A stretch of DNA of 48,104 bases from assembly GCA_021464525.1 (NCBI GenBank), contig JADRCO010000147.1, positions 1 to 48,104 of the forward strand. The letters are read 5' to 3'. This document shows positions 9,551-24,200 of the stretch, piece after piece. The translations under genes were made by a program, and so were the position numbers. Source of the DNA: Rhizophagus sp. LPA8_4_AMF. Lineage: Eukaryota > Glomeromycota > Glomeromycetes > Glomerales > Glomeraceae. Position 1 is the stretch's first letter. Every line of letters begins with the position of its first letter. The notes under the pieces are model-generated. The model was not told where the DNA came from and searched no databases. It was given only the letters and a program-made list of their open reading frames with translations.

Positions 9551-11110
9551 TTTCTCATAATATGTTTAGCAAAAATCCTTTTGCGAACTATAGTTGACTG
9601 TGCATCTGAATCATATTTTAGATTTGAGATCAAGAAAAAAGAATGGCTATTTGACATTTAGAATTGGTTTAGTTCAAGAGAGTGCTGATTTGACTTCCAG
9701 GTGCAGAAGTCAGACATTCCTCAGCCTCTATTTCTAGTCATATCTAATCTTCCTTAAAGAACAGGTAAGAATGATAAATGGAGAATTCAAAATCCAGTCT
9801 AGACTGATTAATGAAAATAGTTGAATTATGAGGTGGCAAGATTTTCTCGAAAAAAAGACTCTCTTATTAATATGATTCATACTAAAAACAAATTAATATT
9901 GCCGATTTCGATATTTAAAGTCAATTTTAGTTAGATGATTCTTAATAAAGTACTTGCAATAGTCAATGACATTCCTATTACATTTATGATTTCAAGTATG
10001 TTCCGAATATATCAACTTCTAGGCAGTAAGTATCAACACAACCTAGTGCAATTTATCAAATTACAGTCTCAGTCTCTTTCCAAAGAACTATCACAATAAA
10101 TTAGTCTTATTCAACTTGCCAATTCTTTGAAACGAGTCAACTAAGTGAGATGAAGCAATAGACAAGTATGGATTATAGTGAAGACACTAGTCAATAAATA
10201 ATATATCATGAGAGATATTAGTCGATTGATGGTTATAGTTCGTTCAATATGGAACTGAATATTTTAATTGGTAAGTTCAAACAGTTCTTTCCCGATGACA
10301 ATGAATATGAATTAGAAGAAAAGACTAAGTTCATAAAGCCGTTCGAGATTTGGGTACTCATTGAATATGATGTTATTTGAGTTAAGAAGTTATTAAGACC
10401 CAAAAAGACTTTGAAGAATATTCATTCTACACCTGTATTGCTTAAGGTGAAGAGATTATTATTCTACTTGCCTTTGTCATTAGGGGATAATTCAAAAGTT
10501 TGTAAATTTTGATAGATCGTTTTATTTGATTCATTTTATTGTGGCATGTATTATATTTACGTCTAGGAAGATAGGACTATCTAAACAGTACTAGTTTGGT
10601 AGTTATAGTTGTGAAATATAGATTATGAAAATTAGCAAGCAGGAATTGCTTTGAACAAGAAGAAATCGCCGAAGAAGAAACGATTATTCTGAATTATTTA
10701 CTCAAAGAAGAGGAATGAAAAATAATGTCTCGGTAATAAATGATCGTTTATATATTACTTTCCCATAGTCACGTGCTTTTTCTTCCTCTCTGTGTTTTCA
10801 ATTTTCACGTTACCGGCAACCATTCCATTCGATTCGCCTTGGTGAAACGAATCTAATGATATTAATTTCATCGCGATCCAATCATTAGAAAACTATTCCC
10901 GAAATTAATTTCCATCCGAATGTGGCCGTTTCGTGACATTTTTTCGTGGTTAAGCTGGTAGTCGACCGGTCTTACTGCGCCTTATAAAATCCATTACAAT
11001 CAATCATTACACAACTTGCCTACAGAAGTAAAACATGTGACTCACCGTCAGAAATATTTAAATACAAGAACTGAATTTAACCAGCACTTTTAAACCTAAT
11101 TCGTAAAAAA
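9551..11110. other. Relic-bearing spacer and RBX1 promoter
   Basis: From 9551 to about 10740 there are only short open stretches. The best is 10249-10380 (+), an ATG-started 43-codon frame with F-F-P-D-D-N-E-Y-E-L-E-E-K-T-K-F-I-K-P-F that ends in TGA, then more open sequence in the same region; I do not recognise it and treat it as a fragment. From 10740 the sequence becomes promoter-like for RBX1: an E-box CACGTG at 10770-10775, TATAAAA near 10983-10989, and TGACTCA near 11039-11045. Confidence 0.45.
10770..11045 (+). promoter_or_regulatory. RBX1 upstream sites: E-box, TATA, AP-1/Gcn4-type
   Basis: CACGTG (10770-10775) is the core of bHLH sites, TATAAAA lies about 125 bp before the ATG, and TGACTCA (about 11039-11045), a bZIP AP-1/Gcn4 core, lies about 65 bp before it. 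Presence is seen in the sequence; use by RBX1 is inferred from position. Confidence 0.35.
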
Positions 11111-11896
11111 ATGAGCACTCCAATGGATATTGATCAACCAGCTGGTTCTAGAGCTAGTGGAAAAGCTAAAGATACAGGAAAGAAACGCTTTGAAGTAAAG
11201 AAGGTATAATCCATTACTCTTTACTAATTCGGAGTTTGTTATTCCACATAAGGATTCTATTATTAAAGTCTAAAAGGACTTTTAATATTTTACTTTTTTT
11301 GCAACTAATTTTTAACTTTACTCGATTTAGTGGAATGCCGTTGCTTTGTGGGCTTGGGGTAAGTATTCATGATACAACAGAAATGCGATGAGTATGAATA
11401 TAATTGTTTTTCTCTTTCTTAAAGATATTGTGGTTGATAACTGCGCTATTTGTCGAAATCATATCATGGATCTATGTATGTAACTTAATCTACAATTTTT
11501 GTTCAATTTTTGTATTTTTGTTTCAATTTTTGTGTTAATGAAGGTTTGCTGCTGTGGCTAATTATCCTAATAATTAAGGTATTGAATGTCAAGCAAATCA
11601 AGCGTCCGCAACTAGTGAAGAGTGCACAGTGTATGTGGATTTTGTATGTTGTATTTTTGTAATAATTGATTATGTTATTGAATTCTTTTTTTATTTTAAT
11701 AGAGCTTGGGGAATTTGTAACCATGCATTTCATTTCCATTGCATCTCTCGTTGGTTAAAGACCCGGCAAGTGTGTCCTTTAGATAACAGAGAATGGGAGT
11801 TCCAGAAGTATGTTATTAAATATAAAATTACTTGAATATTTTATTAATTTTTTACTAATTCTTAAATGTTTTTTTTTGTATAGATATGGTAGATAG
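11111..11896 (+). CDS. RBX1: RING-box protein 1, catalytic RING subunit of cullin-RING ligases
   Basis: RBX1/Roc1 binds cullins and recruits the ubiquitin or NEDD8 E2 in SCF and related ligases. Six exons (11111-11203, 11331-11358, 11425-11475, 11579-11630, 11703-11807, 11884-11896) give 113 aa, close to the usual 108. The N-terminal strand [15 protein letters not shown] inserts into cullin. The RING-H2 carries the RBX1-specific extra zinc ligands: [28 protein letters not shown], and C-P-L-D-N. The conserved tail E-F-Q-K-Y-G-R is split by the last intron, leaving a 13-nt final exon. All junctions are GT-AG and in frame. Confidence 0.97.
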
Positions 11897-12290
11897 CTGT
11901 TTTGATAAGTCTAATTGAATATATTTCATATGAACACCTCACCTTAATACTCATGTCTCGGATTAAGAATATTATGTAATAAATAATAAAATTAAGTGGA
12001 AAACTTTTGATACTTTGCAGGATATAGAGGATTATATAATGTACAAATTTATTTGCTAATTAAGTTAATTGAATTAGCTAGTATTAAATTACTCAAATAA
12101 AAAATTTTATAACAATATATAATTCAATTCAGATATTTATTGTAAATTTAAATTGATCATTAAATATAGATGTTTATATCTGTATATATTCTATTTAAAA
12201 TTCATTATAATTATAAATAGAAACAAAAAATTTTATTATTTAACTAATGATACAATATATATATTTTTTATATTTATTTAAATAAATTAT
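11897..12290. other. Convergent 3' spacer of RBX1 and VPS13
   Basis: About 390 bp of AT-rich sequence between two converging genes. Several aataaa-like signals occur near 11976-11988 (+) and on the minus strand. No gene or structured repeat is seen. Confidence 0.5.
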
Positions 12291-15200
12291 TTACTCAAGA
12301 GCCTTTTTTTCTGCATTGTATTCATTGATTACCATTTCGATTTTTCTTTCGAACCAGGTTTTACTTTCAGGATCAGGAATTGGAATAAATGGCCCTGGGT
12401 CATTTTTTTTCAAATTAAGTAAAATACCTTGGGGTTGTAATGAAATAGTTCGGAGATCTAAAAATTATATATTAGAAAGTTAAATAATTTGTTATTTTAT
12501 AATTGTAAGATTTGCATATTCTTACCTGAAAATAAAACTTCCCATTCTACTTTTAGTCTTTTACTTTTTACAAGCATAATACGAGACCGTGTAAGAATTA
12601 CCACACGTTCGTCTCCTTGAAGATCTGTTTATAAAATTATGATTAATATAAACAACATAAAATAGCAAATTGTCAATAATGTAAATTACCAAGATGAGCA
12701 ATATATTCTTCATTAAAATATTTTCCATTCTCTAATCCTTTCAACCAAGATTGTCCTAAAGCTTCTCTTTGATCATATTGCTGTATTATGATAATTAGTT
12801 TTAGCAGATATTCACATAAAAAAAAAATAATAATAATATAAAGTGTGAAAGTATATATACTTTTAATATTCCATCTCGCCCAACATATCGTGGTAATCGC
12901 ACTGGTGCAATATCATTTTCATCAAAGACAGTGGTGGTATTTCGAATTCCTTTATATACATTAACGAATAAGTTATCAACAATGTATCATATTAAAAAAA
13001 CAATCCTCGATTATAACATACCTTCTGTTACATTACTTGCAAAATCAAACACACCCACAACAGGTTTTGTCACGAAACTTAAATAAAAAATTAACATTAA
13101 AAAAATATTACGTATATGTATATATATATATGTATTTGAATATAAGTAATTCTAAATAATTACCCAACAAGTCCTTTTCCTACACCTTTGAGCAACCCAG
13201 CTGCACCTTCCTTTTCAACACCTTCTATAGGTTTACGCTAATTGGAATATTAAATTAGTCAATGAAATAAGGAAGGATCGAATTTATCTGGATCAACTTA
13301 CTACTACTCCTTCAATACCGCTTGTAATACTTGTTGCTAAAGAATTAACTCCTTGAGTGACACCATATAATGCATGTTTAGGTCGATTTCTAAATTGAGC
13401 CATTCTTCGTCGATCTTGATAAGCTTTATCCAAAGTAGCAGCGGAGAGGCCTAAAATGATTATAAATTCAACTAAAAATTAATATCTTAGATAGTCATAA
13501 TAAAACTATCTTTAGAATACGAACCTTTTCCTATACTTCCTGTAACCTTGGAAAAACTGTCGCTAAAACCATATACTGTCTTTTTGAAGAAGCTTGTTGC
13601 ACCCTTATAAAAAAAAATACGATTTCATTATTCTGACATCTTAATGTTTTTTTTTTTTAATTTCGTATAATAATTACTCTTGCAAGCCCAATTCCAAGAT
13701 CTTGGGGTCGATTCAACACAAATCCTTGGTATGGTTCATAGAAAATATCAACAACTCCAGAGCTAATATTACTGAACAGACCAACGGGATTACCCAAAAA
13801 GTCGGCAGAGCCAATAATTTTATGCACCTGTATAACAGCATTTAATTTAGAATTTTCGTCACTATATTTTGAATCTAAAAAGCTTTAATACATTACTTGG
13901 TAGATAAAAGCTTCACCGTAATGACGATTGATACGATTAATTAATACGGGAAGACTGACACGTGCATTTTCCATGGCGAGAGCATTAAGTTTGATTGGCG
14001 CATCCTAATTATGTAAAAATCGACCAATTAATATATATTTTTTTACAGCTAAAAAGAAAACTCTCAGATATTTACGTTAATGTTTCCAATTGCCATCGTC
14101 AAAACATTGATAAAGAACATGATAGGATTACGTGGTGGGGGCCTTTAAAACAATTTATCATATTTAAAAAATGCTCATTATCCATAAAAAAGAGATCAAA
14201 CTAAATTAAAAAAAATTACATACTTATTTTCAACATTTATGCGTTCTGTTCTAACAAATGAAATATTAATTTTCATCGGATGTATATGCAAGACCTCAAA
14301 GTACCATTGATTATCTCCTTCGTTTGATTTTGGCTCAGGAATATCAAGCGTTCCATCAATAAGTTGTCTGTAATGAATTATCATTTAAATATAAAGAATT
14401 AAATAATTGTAGCTTTATATAATATCATTACTTACGTTTCTTTTTCATCATTAGTGCTTGAACCGGCAAATTTTGTAAATTCAAGTAACGCAAAGAGAAA
14501 ATCTTCATCAATTTCGAAGGTCATTTCTTGCAACAACAAGGAAAAGTATTTAAAGTAGATGACACCATGCGCTAATAACAATTAATGCAAATTATTAGAG
14601 AGATAGTATGGTAGATTACAAAAAAATAATGTTAGAAACTTACACTCATCCTTTGCCTTGATAAGCGAAGCATGAAAAGCCGGATGAGCATCTGTCTCTT
14701 TTGCATCTTTCGGAATGACCGTTGGGTATAAAATTATTGGATATAATCCACCATATAACTGATTATCAATCTTTTGAAAGGGAAAGAAAAAAAAAACATA
14801 ATTATTAAATATCTTTTCGACATTGAATTTTTACAATAAGCAAGAAACTAATATTAACCTGTAACCATTTAATAAGAAAGTTGACAGATTGATACAACGT
14901 AGAATCATTATATTTAAACTCCAACCCGCGCATTGAAGCATATACCAATTCCTTGAAAATAAAGTTTATCATTAATATAATTACGTATATTGATATATTA
15001 TAATTTGATAGATTATATACCTGCATCCGTTTATTAATCACGGAAATACCAATACCTTCTAACCTGATCTGGAAACTTAGTGTAGTGACTGAATCTACAT
15101 CAATCTAAATATTGACGATTAAAATAAATATTAAAATAAGTAAATAGATAGAACATATCAAATTGATTCAATTAGACTATTATTAACACAAACCACTTCA

Positions 15201-18200
15201 AAAGCTTCTCGACCGGCGCTAGAATCATCTTTGGATACTGATGAGATTGATGGAGCCCTTGGTCTGAATATACTTTCTGATTGATTATAATTAGAGAGCA
15301 ACAAGACTTGAGTTGGACCATCAGCTGCTACCTCTATAGAAATTACGCGATGTCCTCCATCAACCTAAATAATTATCCAATAGTATAAGCAAATTAAAAC
15401 CATAACTCAAATAAAATAAATGTTGTTAACGTTGTTAATTATTTGATAATCAAAATTACCGGATATTTGAATGGCATTAATGAACCTATTTCTTGTATAT
15501 TAACCACCCGTTCAACATTTTTAACGTTTAAGACCAAACGTTTTTCTTTTTGTGCTGGCATATCCCACGAATAACGAGTAGCATTTCCGGAAGGAAGATG
15601 ATATTTTTTTACATTTGATATATTTGAGTGAGGTGTACTTGTGCCAAAAAAATCACGACGGTTCGGATCCTACAATATATAGAGTTTAGTTCCGATCATT
15701 TCATAGATTTATTGTTAAAATTTGAAAAATAAACCAACCTGCTGATAGAAATCAACATCAACATCTGAATAATTTTCAATACGGTATGGCCACTTCCCTT
15801 CCTCTTTGTTTAATATTACAAAAACTGTAGCATCTTCAAGTAAAATTTCAGTTCTAATTAAATCAATTACTTCACCCGATTTTCCAACCTTTACATGAAC
15901 TCTTCCAACTTCATCAATGTTAAACGGAGCAGACCTATTAAAAGTATTTAAAGTGGTTTGAGAAGTTATTTATATAATTATGGATAAACCAAACCAACAT
16001 ATAATTTAAAATTTAAATACCAAGGATTATTTAATCCTGGATAACATAGCATAAGCTGTTTGACATTTCCTTTTTTTAAGAAATGAAGAGGAGCACGATC
16101 TTTGGATTTAATGGTTATAACATTAGTTGATTCTGGCTCACGGAAATTGATGTCCTCACTCAAATTGTTTTTGAGAATAAACCGCGGTGTGAAAGTCACA
16201 ATTTTAGTCAGTTTGTACTATAAAATAATATAAATTTCATTGTTATAAAATATAGTCCCACCTAATAAATCATCATCTTTAATTCTAAGACTTACTTTTT
16301 GGTTGCCTCCTTGAATACTGACACCCAAATGAATTTCTTCAGATTTTGTTGCAGAAGGTATAGAAATTTCCATAAATGTACCGACAGCTTCAAAACTTAA
16401 GGGCTGCAAAACAAAATTTAAATCAGTAATGGAACTCGATTATTTGATAAACTTTTTTTATATATAATTACTTCACTCCAGTCGGAATCTCCCACTTTTA
16501 ATAAAGCACGATTTCGTAATTCATCGCTTGGATAAGAAAACATATACGGAACAACCTAAAACAAATAATGACAAGAATTTTAACAAGCTTATTTACAAAA
16601 TAAGACGCAAAAATTGGAATAAAACATACCATATTTTTCTTCTTTGATAACGAACCTATAATATATGGAATAGTTCATGAGTTACCAATATTAAAAATTG
16701 TTGTGTGTATGTATATATAATATATTATGCACAAACTAACCTTGACCAGCAGCAATTTTAGCAGACGCTAAAAGTGATTTTGACTTGAAAACCATATCGA
16801 GACCTGTTTTGTTTATCATAACATATGGACTATATATACTAAACTTGAACGCTCCTCCGGAATCAGGAATTTCTCTGTTAAAAACGTTTACATATAAGAA
16901 AGCCTTTCCAATAAATTATAATAAAGATATAGATTATAAACAATTACTAACGTGTAATGAATTCGAAGGGTTAATTTTAAACCTTCTGAATCTTCAAGTG
17001 TCAACGTATTCTCAACTGAATAATCGGAATTTGGAGAGCTAATTATAGATAACTCGCTAACTTTGTAACCTAAATAAAAGATGAAAAAATGTTAGCAAAA
17101 TAACTATAATTAATTTTTCTTAATACTAAGTACAATATACCTGAGTCTTGTATGTCAATATTAAGTAATAATAAGTGATTTAACTCAATGAGATGTAGAG
17201 AAGTTATTGCTCCTTTGCGTAAATAATTGTCGGGCCAATTTTGATTTGTAGTCTTATCAACAATTCTAAATGTGAAATCATAGGGTAACAGATTTTCAAC
17301 TTGTATCGGCGCACTTAACCGGATAGCCATACAAGGATACTCTCTGTAAAATAGATAAATAAATTATTATTTTAAAATATTTCAAGAATACATGATTATG
17401 TATATTTACTTGACGAGAGGATCATTCTTTCTGTATCTAGAAAATACTTGGAAACGGAATGGGATATCATTTTCTATAGATTCACATGTAATAGATTTCA
17501 TAGGATTACGTTTTATGAAATCTTGCCAGTATAAACTCTCGACGCTCCAATTGTAACCAAACCCGCCTAAGCACAATGTAAATAAGGCATTAATCATAAA
17601 TAACTTAAATCATTAAGATATTCCGTTCTATTCTTTTACCTTCAGGTCTGATCTTAAGCCGATTATGATAAGCATGTTCTATAGGAACAGGACAATCTTC
17701 ACCGGGAGCTAAACATTAGTTTTTTAATCGGAAAATAATAAAATAAAAAATAAAAATCAGTAACTCTAATAAACTACAATACTACATATAATTATTGTTT
17801 ACCTATTTGATAAACTTTGCCAATATTTTTGTCATGTTCGTCAACAATTAACATTTCAATTGTTAAAAGCGTGCGATTTTCGATAACGAGAACTGATCGG
17901 AAAGTAACTACTTTTATATTATCTTTTAATTTTACATCGACCACCAAACGGTGGGATACCTTATTGACTTTAGGTCGTAATATGTACATTGTCTCTCCTT
18001 CCCTATCGACAGGGATCTCCTTAATGCATTCCCATATTGCACCTTCAAATTGGACGCCTAGCATATTTTTTGCAAAGCTAATAGTCTACAATTATTATAA
18101 TTATAATTATTTAAAATTTTAATAAATTTTTTAATTAAAATGATATATAAGATTCTTTCTTACTTCACGCGTTTTACGCCAGTCGTCAAACCTCCAATTC

Positions 18201-21200
18201 AGGTCTTGTTCATCGTCCATTTTTTTAATTTCAGTATCTATAGCATCATCAGAAGAAATAGACCAAACGTGCATATTATACCCAGTTCTATTTCTTAATT
18301 TATATGGGGTTCGCGAACCTCTTGTAGCACTCAATACATGCTAAGGCCAATAAAATTAAGCTTAATTAAATGAAATTAATACTTAAAAAATGAATAAATA
18401 GAAATCTACCTCGCTTTCATGATTTACTATGGAAAGAGTTGTAAACATCGTTTCCAAAAAAATATGTGAAATGTTTATCTCTAAACGTTTCTGAGATGAT
18501 ATATCAATCACCATACTTTCTGGATTTAAATTTTTTGATGCCTAAACACAAAGTTACATCAACTCAAATGTATAATCAACCAAATATATATAGGATTTCA
18601 AATTACCAAAATATAACTTACGTGTAAACTATAATGCCATGGTTCGACTAATGGTTCCCAGTGAGAATTGGTTAAATTAAAATAATTTATGTAAGTTGAA
18701 ACTGTGGCATCAACACTCATCTGAAGATTTAAAAAAGAATCAGGATAAAGCTAAAAATAATAAAATATAAAATAGTTAAAATGAAAAAAGTAAATGCATC
18801 AAACCTGTGATGACCAGTCTGTTACGTCTACAGAAAATTGATTCGCACTTGCGTCAATCATAGGTATGTTATGTTCGTCGCCAATAACAACTAATCGAGT
18901 ACCATGAAAGGTTGCTTTAAGCTGTGATAAAAAAAATGTATAAGCGAGTATTTAAATAAATCTAATAATTAAACGGAATTCCAAAATACAGCTACTTACA
19001 GTTTCTCGAGTCATCATTAAAGTTTGTAAAACACTAGGACTCTTCTTTGAATTACCACCTTTTTTGGCTGCAGCTAATGAATCATAATTAAAATTTTTAG
19101 ATACCGCGTTATCAAGCGGGACATTTGCATCAATTTCTGGTCCAGGTATAGTTTCTTTTTCAGGAGGTGGAGCTGATGATTTTGATGAGAGCTCTGAAAC
19201 TTTATTTACTATTGATGTTATTAATAAAACGTCTCTATATGAAAGTCTCAATGTAAGGGGTCCAATATCAACATTAATGTTCGTAAGTTGTTGGCCCGGT
19301 CTAGATGTTCGAGTATCCATGGTCATAGCAAAATTAAAGTTGTCAATAAATCGTATAAGGGAATCAGCTCTCTTATCCATTCTACATAAAAACATGCCAA
19401 TTTTTTCAACTGTTAATGCCAAAATTTGTTGCTGCACAACAACTATCTGATTAGCAGAAAGAACAATTGCTTCAGTATTAGCCAAATGAGGGTTAGCTAA
19501 TAGGATAATTTCTGCGGAAGTAACATTCACACGATAATTTAAAGTAGTAGTAACTTGAGGTTGCGCGGTTGTCGGACGAGGTGGTAATGACGGAACATTT
19601 GATTGTGGACTCTTAATAGATCTTGATTCTTGCTGAGATTGGGATACAGCTTGGTTTGTTTTTGAGCCTTCGAATGCGCTCATAAAATAATTACGGGTAG
19701 CAAACAAATGGTCAAGAGTAAGTATTATCCGTGGACTATCAACAGTGACGATAGCAACAATGTTTCTTTCAGTACCACCAGATATTGAAACGGTAACACA
19801 AAATTGTGCAGTTTCTTTGTTAACAGCTGGTAATATCTCTCTATATACATTTTGGACATTTGTTCTAGTATCATTCAAAGTAGCAGATTGAAGACTGAGT
19901 TCTGCTTCCATAGACTTATCTGATAACATCTTATATTTAACCTTAGTTTTATTTAGGCAAAATTTCGATAAACTTGTATCTGATAATGATTTCGTTTGAG
20001 AACCATCTCCGGAAAAAATTTCTAAATATATTTGATTTACATCGAATATAAGATCGATCGTTGTCCAAGGCTTAACTACTTCTTCGTCCTTTTGCGATGA
20101 ATTCGTTCCTGATGCACTTGAATCTTTAGAGTATTGAGATGGACTTGTTAGGGAATTAGAAGTACTTTCATTTGTAGATTCAATAGAACTAAAAGCCCGA
20201 GGGATAGTATTTGATAGATCAAATAAATATTTATATTGTTTTTCTGTTAAAGACATCTTAACATCGGACATCGCTCCAATAATCTATTAAAAAAGCATAT
20301 ACAATTAAAATTCTATAATAAAAGACAGTATTAACACAAAAATATAATTCTTCTAACCTCCATATCTGGTCTAACTGAATCTTTAATATGTTCAGAGTAT
20401 GAAATTTTGAAATTGATATCAACATCGTCAATTATTTGTAAAACTTGTTTCATTCCATCAGGGAAAACAAACTCTGAGGTTACCCTAATCTTTTGAAGTT
20501 CAGCTTTAATCTGAGTAAGTTCCCCTTTTCCTGACTCATTAGATATGAACTTATTTGAAGCAGAAAATACACCGAGATTTGCTATTACATTGTCCTTTGA
20601 CTTAGTATCATTGGTGAAAAGAATAATTGGAGCTCGAATTACGATATCAAAATGAAATTTCGTAACACTCTCTTGTAATTGTGTCGCTTGTTGAACAGCA
20701 GCGTTCCTAGCAGAATCGTAAAGACCTTTCATTTGAGCAAATTTACTGCCAAATTCAAGCAAATATCTAATAGGTTCTTCTAGGAATGTTAATCTTGCAG
20801 AACCAGTTCGTAAGTAAACTGACGAATTATAACCAGGAAAACCTGGCATTTTTTCGTCAAATGTCTCATATTTAAAAACGGCTAAATCCTCTCCTTGAAT
20901 AGTAAGCAATTGACGCAATGATTCAGGTCTATCTTCACCAGCCATATCATCTGAAAGTGAGAAATTGCCTAATCGAGCTCCCACACGAATAGTATTTTGT
21001 CTTAAATGAACAGCAACATCCGCAAGTGATAATAACCCTGTTGCAAGTCTAACGCCATCATTATTTAATATAAACCGTATACTATTAAGTTTAGCTTTTA
21101 CTCTAATAGTGGAAGGTTTTGATTGTGGTGTTCGGACTACATCTGATTCTGTACCAGGTTGTACATCAGCGGCTTGTGGTGTTGATGTAGGGGTTGATGT

Positions 21201-24200
21201 AGGAGGTGTCGTGAAAGTGTCTAATATAAAACTATATAATGTCAAAATACTTTCACGAGAGATAATAACAGTGATTGTAGACAATTCAATATCAACACCC
21301 TGGTCAATTCCTTCGAATTTTGACATATATTCTGGTGATTTTGGATTAACTTTAAAATATTTAACGTGAACAAGATCTTTAGAATCTTCAGACTGAGCAT
21401 TGCCATATCCCTCAGAAGAAGCTATGTGTTTAAATTCTGAAGCGTTGACTGAAATTTTATCCTCAATACTAAGAGACTTAAGTACAACTTCAGCAGACAT
21501 ATCGAATGGTCGAAGAACATAATTCAGCCCAAAATGTTCCAAGACCATATCAACCAACGCAACTTCTGGTTTATGTGGATCTGGATCTGCTTTTTTTAAA
21601 GTAGCTGTAAATTTATCCACGCGAAAAACAAATTCAAATATTCGTTGATTGACTTTCGCATTATTCGAGTCCTTAAAAAAAAATAAAAAAAAAAGCAATT
21701 AATAATCAAAATAATAAAATAGCATCATATTATTATTAATAATATAAATTCTTCAATATACGTCTGTATCTTGCGCGTCAAAGAATTCTTCTTGTTTATC
21801 TTCATGAGACTCGTCATTCTCTTCTTCTCCTTCGCTAGCACTATCTATTACTAAATCTTGTGAAGTTTTTAAACCAAGTTTTTCTACTATAGTATCTCTC
21901 TGTTTCCATGCTAAAGCTTTGTTTGCCATATTTTTACTTAATACAGCTTTCTTCCCCTTTGGCTTGTCTTTTAAGACATCTTCAACTATATCATTAAACG
22001 AAAATTTATCAGAAGGAAATTGGATGCTTTCAGTACTTTCATTCGTACTCTTTGGTGTAACTTTTTCAATTATATTCATCATGATCTTATATTTTCTATC
22101 TGAAAAGTTCGCTTTTAGTAAAGGTAAATGTCCTGTAACTCTGAATTTTGTAAGATTAGATGCATGCCGTATTATTGACATTTCAACATTAAATTGCATA
22201 TTGATACGATCAATAACGTGAAGGCCATAATTAGCTTCAGAGTCTCGAATCTGAGCTAAGCAGCGCTCAACGGATTGTCCAACTAAGAGCTAATAAACAA
22301 ATAAATTAAATTAACAACTTATTTAAAAAAGTTTATTGGATAAAAAAAAAAAATTTTTTTCTTTACCTGAGTCGAAGAGAGTTGCACTGTGAAACGATCG
22401 TACATCAAAGATTGTAACTTTTCATAGTCTTTCTCACTATAACTTTTACTTGCTTTTGCCTGAATTTCAGCGATTTGTTTCTTGCTAACCAAGTTGCTTT
22501 CTACACTGATATGACCAGAATCTAATACTATTACTTGAGCATCTGATTTAGTACAACTTTCCGGAACTATAACAATTGGCGCGTTCATGTCAATTTTTAC
22601 GTCTATAGTCTTATGTTCCTCCAACGCATGTTCTAATCCAGCTCTAGTAATAGCTTTAATTCCTTCAAAGGTATCCCCTGCAGCTTCCTATATACCCGGA
22701 TAAAGAATTATAATATCAATCATAGATTTAAAAAATTCACTTTTACAAATAAAACATTCAATTAGAAACTTACTATTAAAGCTGAAATTGTTTCCAATTG
22801 CTGTTCTGGAGGTCTAAAAAAGTCAATAACTGCTTCAACAGCATTTACATTATAAATAATTTCCAAATGTCTCATCTTCAATGAAACACCATTATCTGCT
22901 CTACCATCCAAAGGATTTTGTTCAAAAACTAATTGAAAAAATGGATCCCGTGATTCATCATATCCAATATCACTTGCACGATTATTTCTTGTCAAATCTT
23001 TTTGAGGAGTTTCAGTACTATAATCTTTTACTCTAACTATTTGAGGATATAATGTTCCTTCGGTAGACCCATCAAATACTGTTAAACTACCCAAAGCGCT
23101 TTCAGCTTGAAATGATTCTGGACGTTGGATGAAATTCGCTGTTACTGTATCAAACTTGACACAGAGAATATTTGTTTTTTTATCATGAGGATCTTTTCTC
23201 AGAGTAAAAGATCCAGTTTTAAGTTTTGTTTTGAGTGAAAGTTTTATCCACTATTATTTAGTACAAAAAAAAAAAAAGGAAATGAACATAAAATAAATAA
23301 TTTCACGGTAAAATTACAAATAACGTGTAAATATATATAACCTCTTTAGGGAAATCCACGGCATTTTGCACCGCAGTTGATTCATCATAATCGATTGCTT
23401 GATATAATTCTTGTCGCTGTTCGTCAGTCAATATTGATTCTTCTTCACCCGCCTAAGGGAAATTAAATGTAATAAATAAAAGGAAATGTAATATGATTAA
23501 GATGAAATAAAACAGTTTCTTACATCCGATTGTGATCCACTCCACCAGCCACTAAACCAACCACGTTGTGATGATTGTTGCGATGCGTTTTCTTTTTGTT
23601 TTCTGGCTATAATAATTTTAATGAAATTAGAGAATTTCGTATACAATTCTAACATCTTTAAGAATATTACACTCACCAATTAATGCCTTTTCTTTCCTTA
23701 ATTGTGATTTTGCTATTGATCTGTAAAATCGAATATCTTCATAACTGAGTTTCCGTTCGAGAGAATTCAATGCATTTAGATCCTATAAATTATATTTAAC
23801 AATCGGTAAAAAAATACACATATCTTACATAATACTTAAAACTCAATCACAAACCTCCAGTGTTATTTTATCAAGTTGCTTGTCTTTATATAATTTAACG
23901 TATGAATGCCTATCATTACGACGTTCAGCAAAATACTCCCAGGTAAATTTCTTATTGCGCTCACGAATTTCTGACAAAATACATTCTCCCGCAAATCGCA
24001 GCCAAGCTTTAGGATCTTGTTTAGGAGTTACTTCTTTTGGAGGTCGAAATTTTCGATACTATAAATGTTATGAATGTTATTTGTTATGCACCTTTTAATA
24101 AATAACGACTTAAAAACACGAAATGCATCTTACTTGTTGTTGCCGTAGATAGAAATGGAATAAGTCAACCATTAATAAAGCATCCCTATATTGTTCATCG

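Noticed and set aside
21109-22221. Plus-strand frames inside VPS13
   Set aside because: Antisense to VPS13 exons with clear coding pattern on the minus strand.
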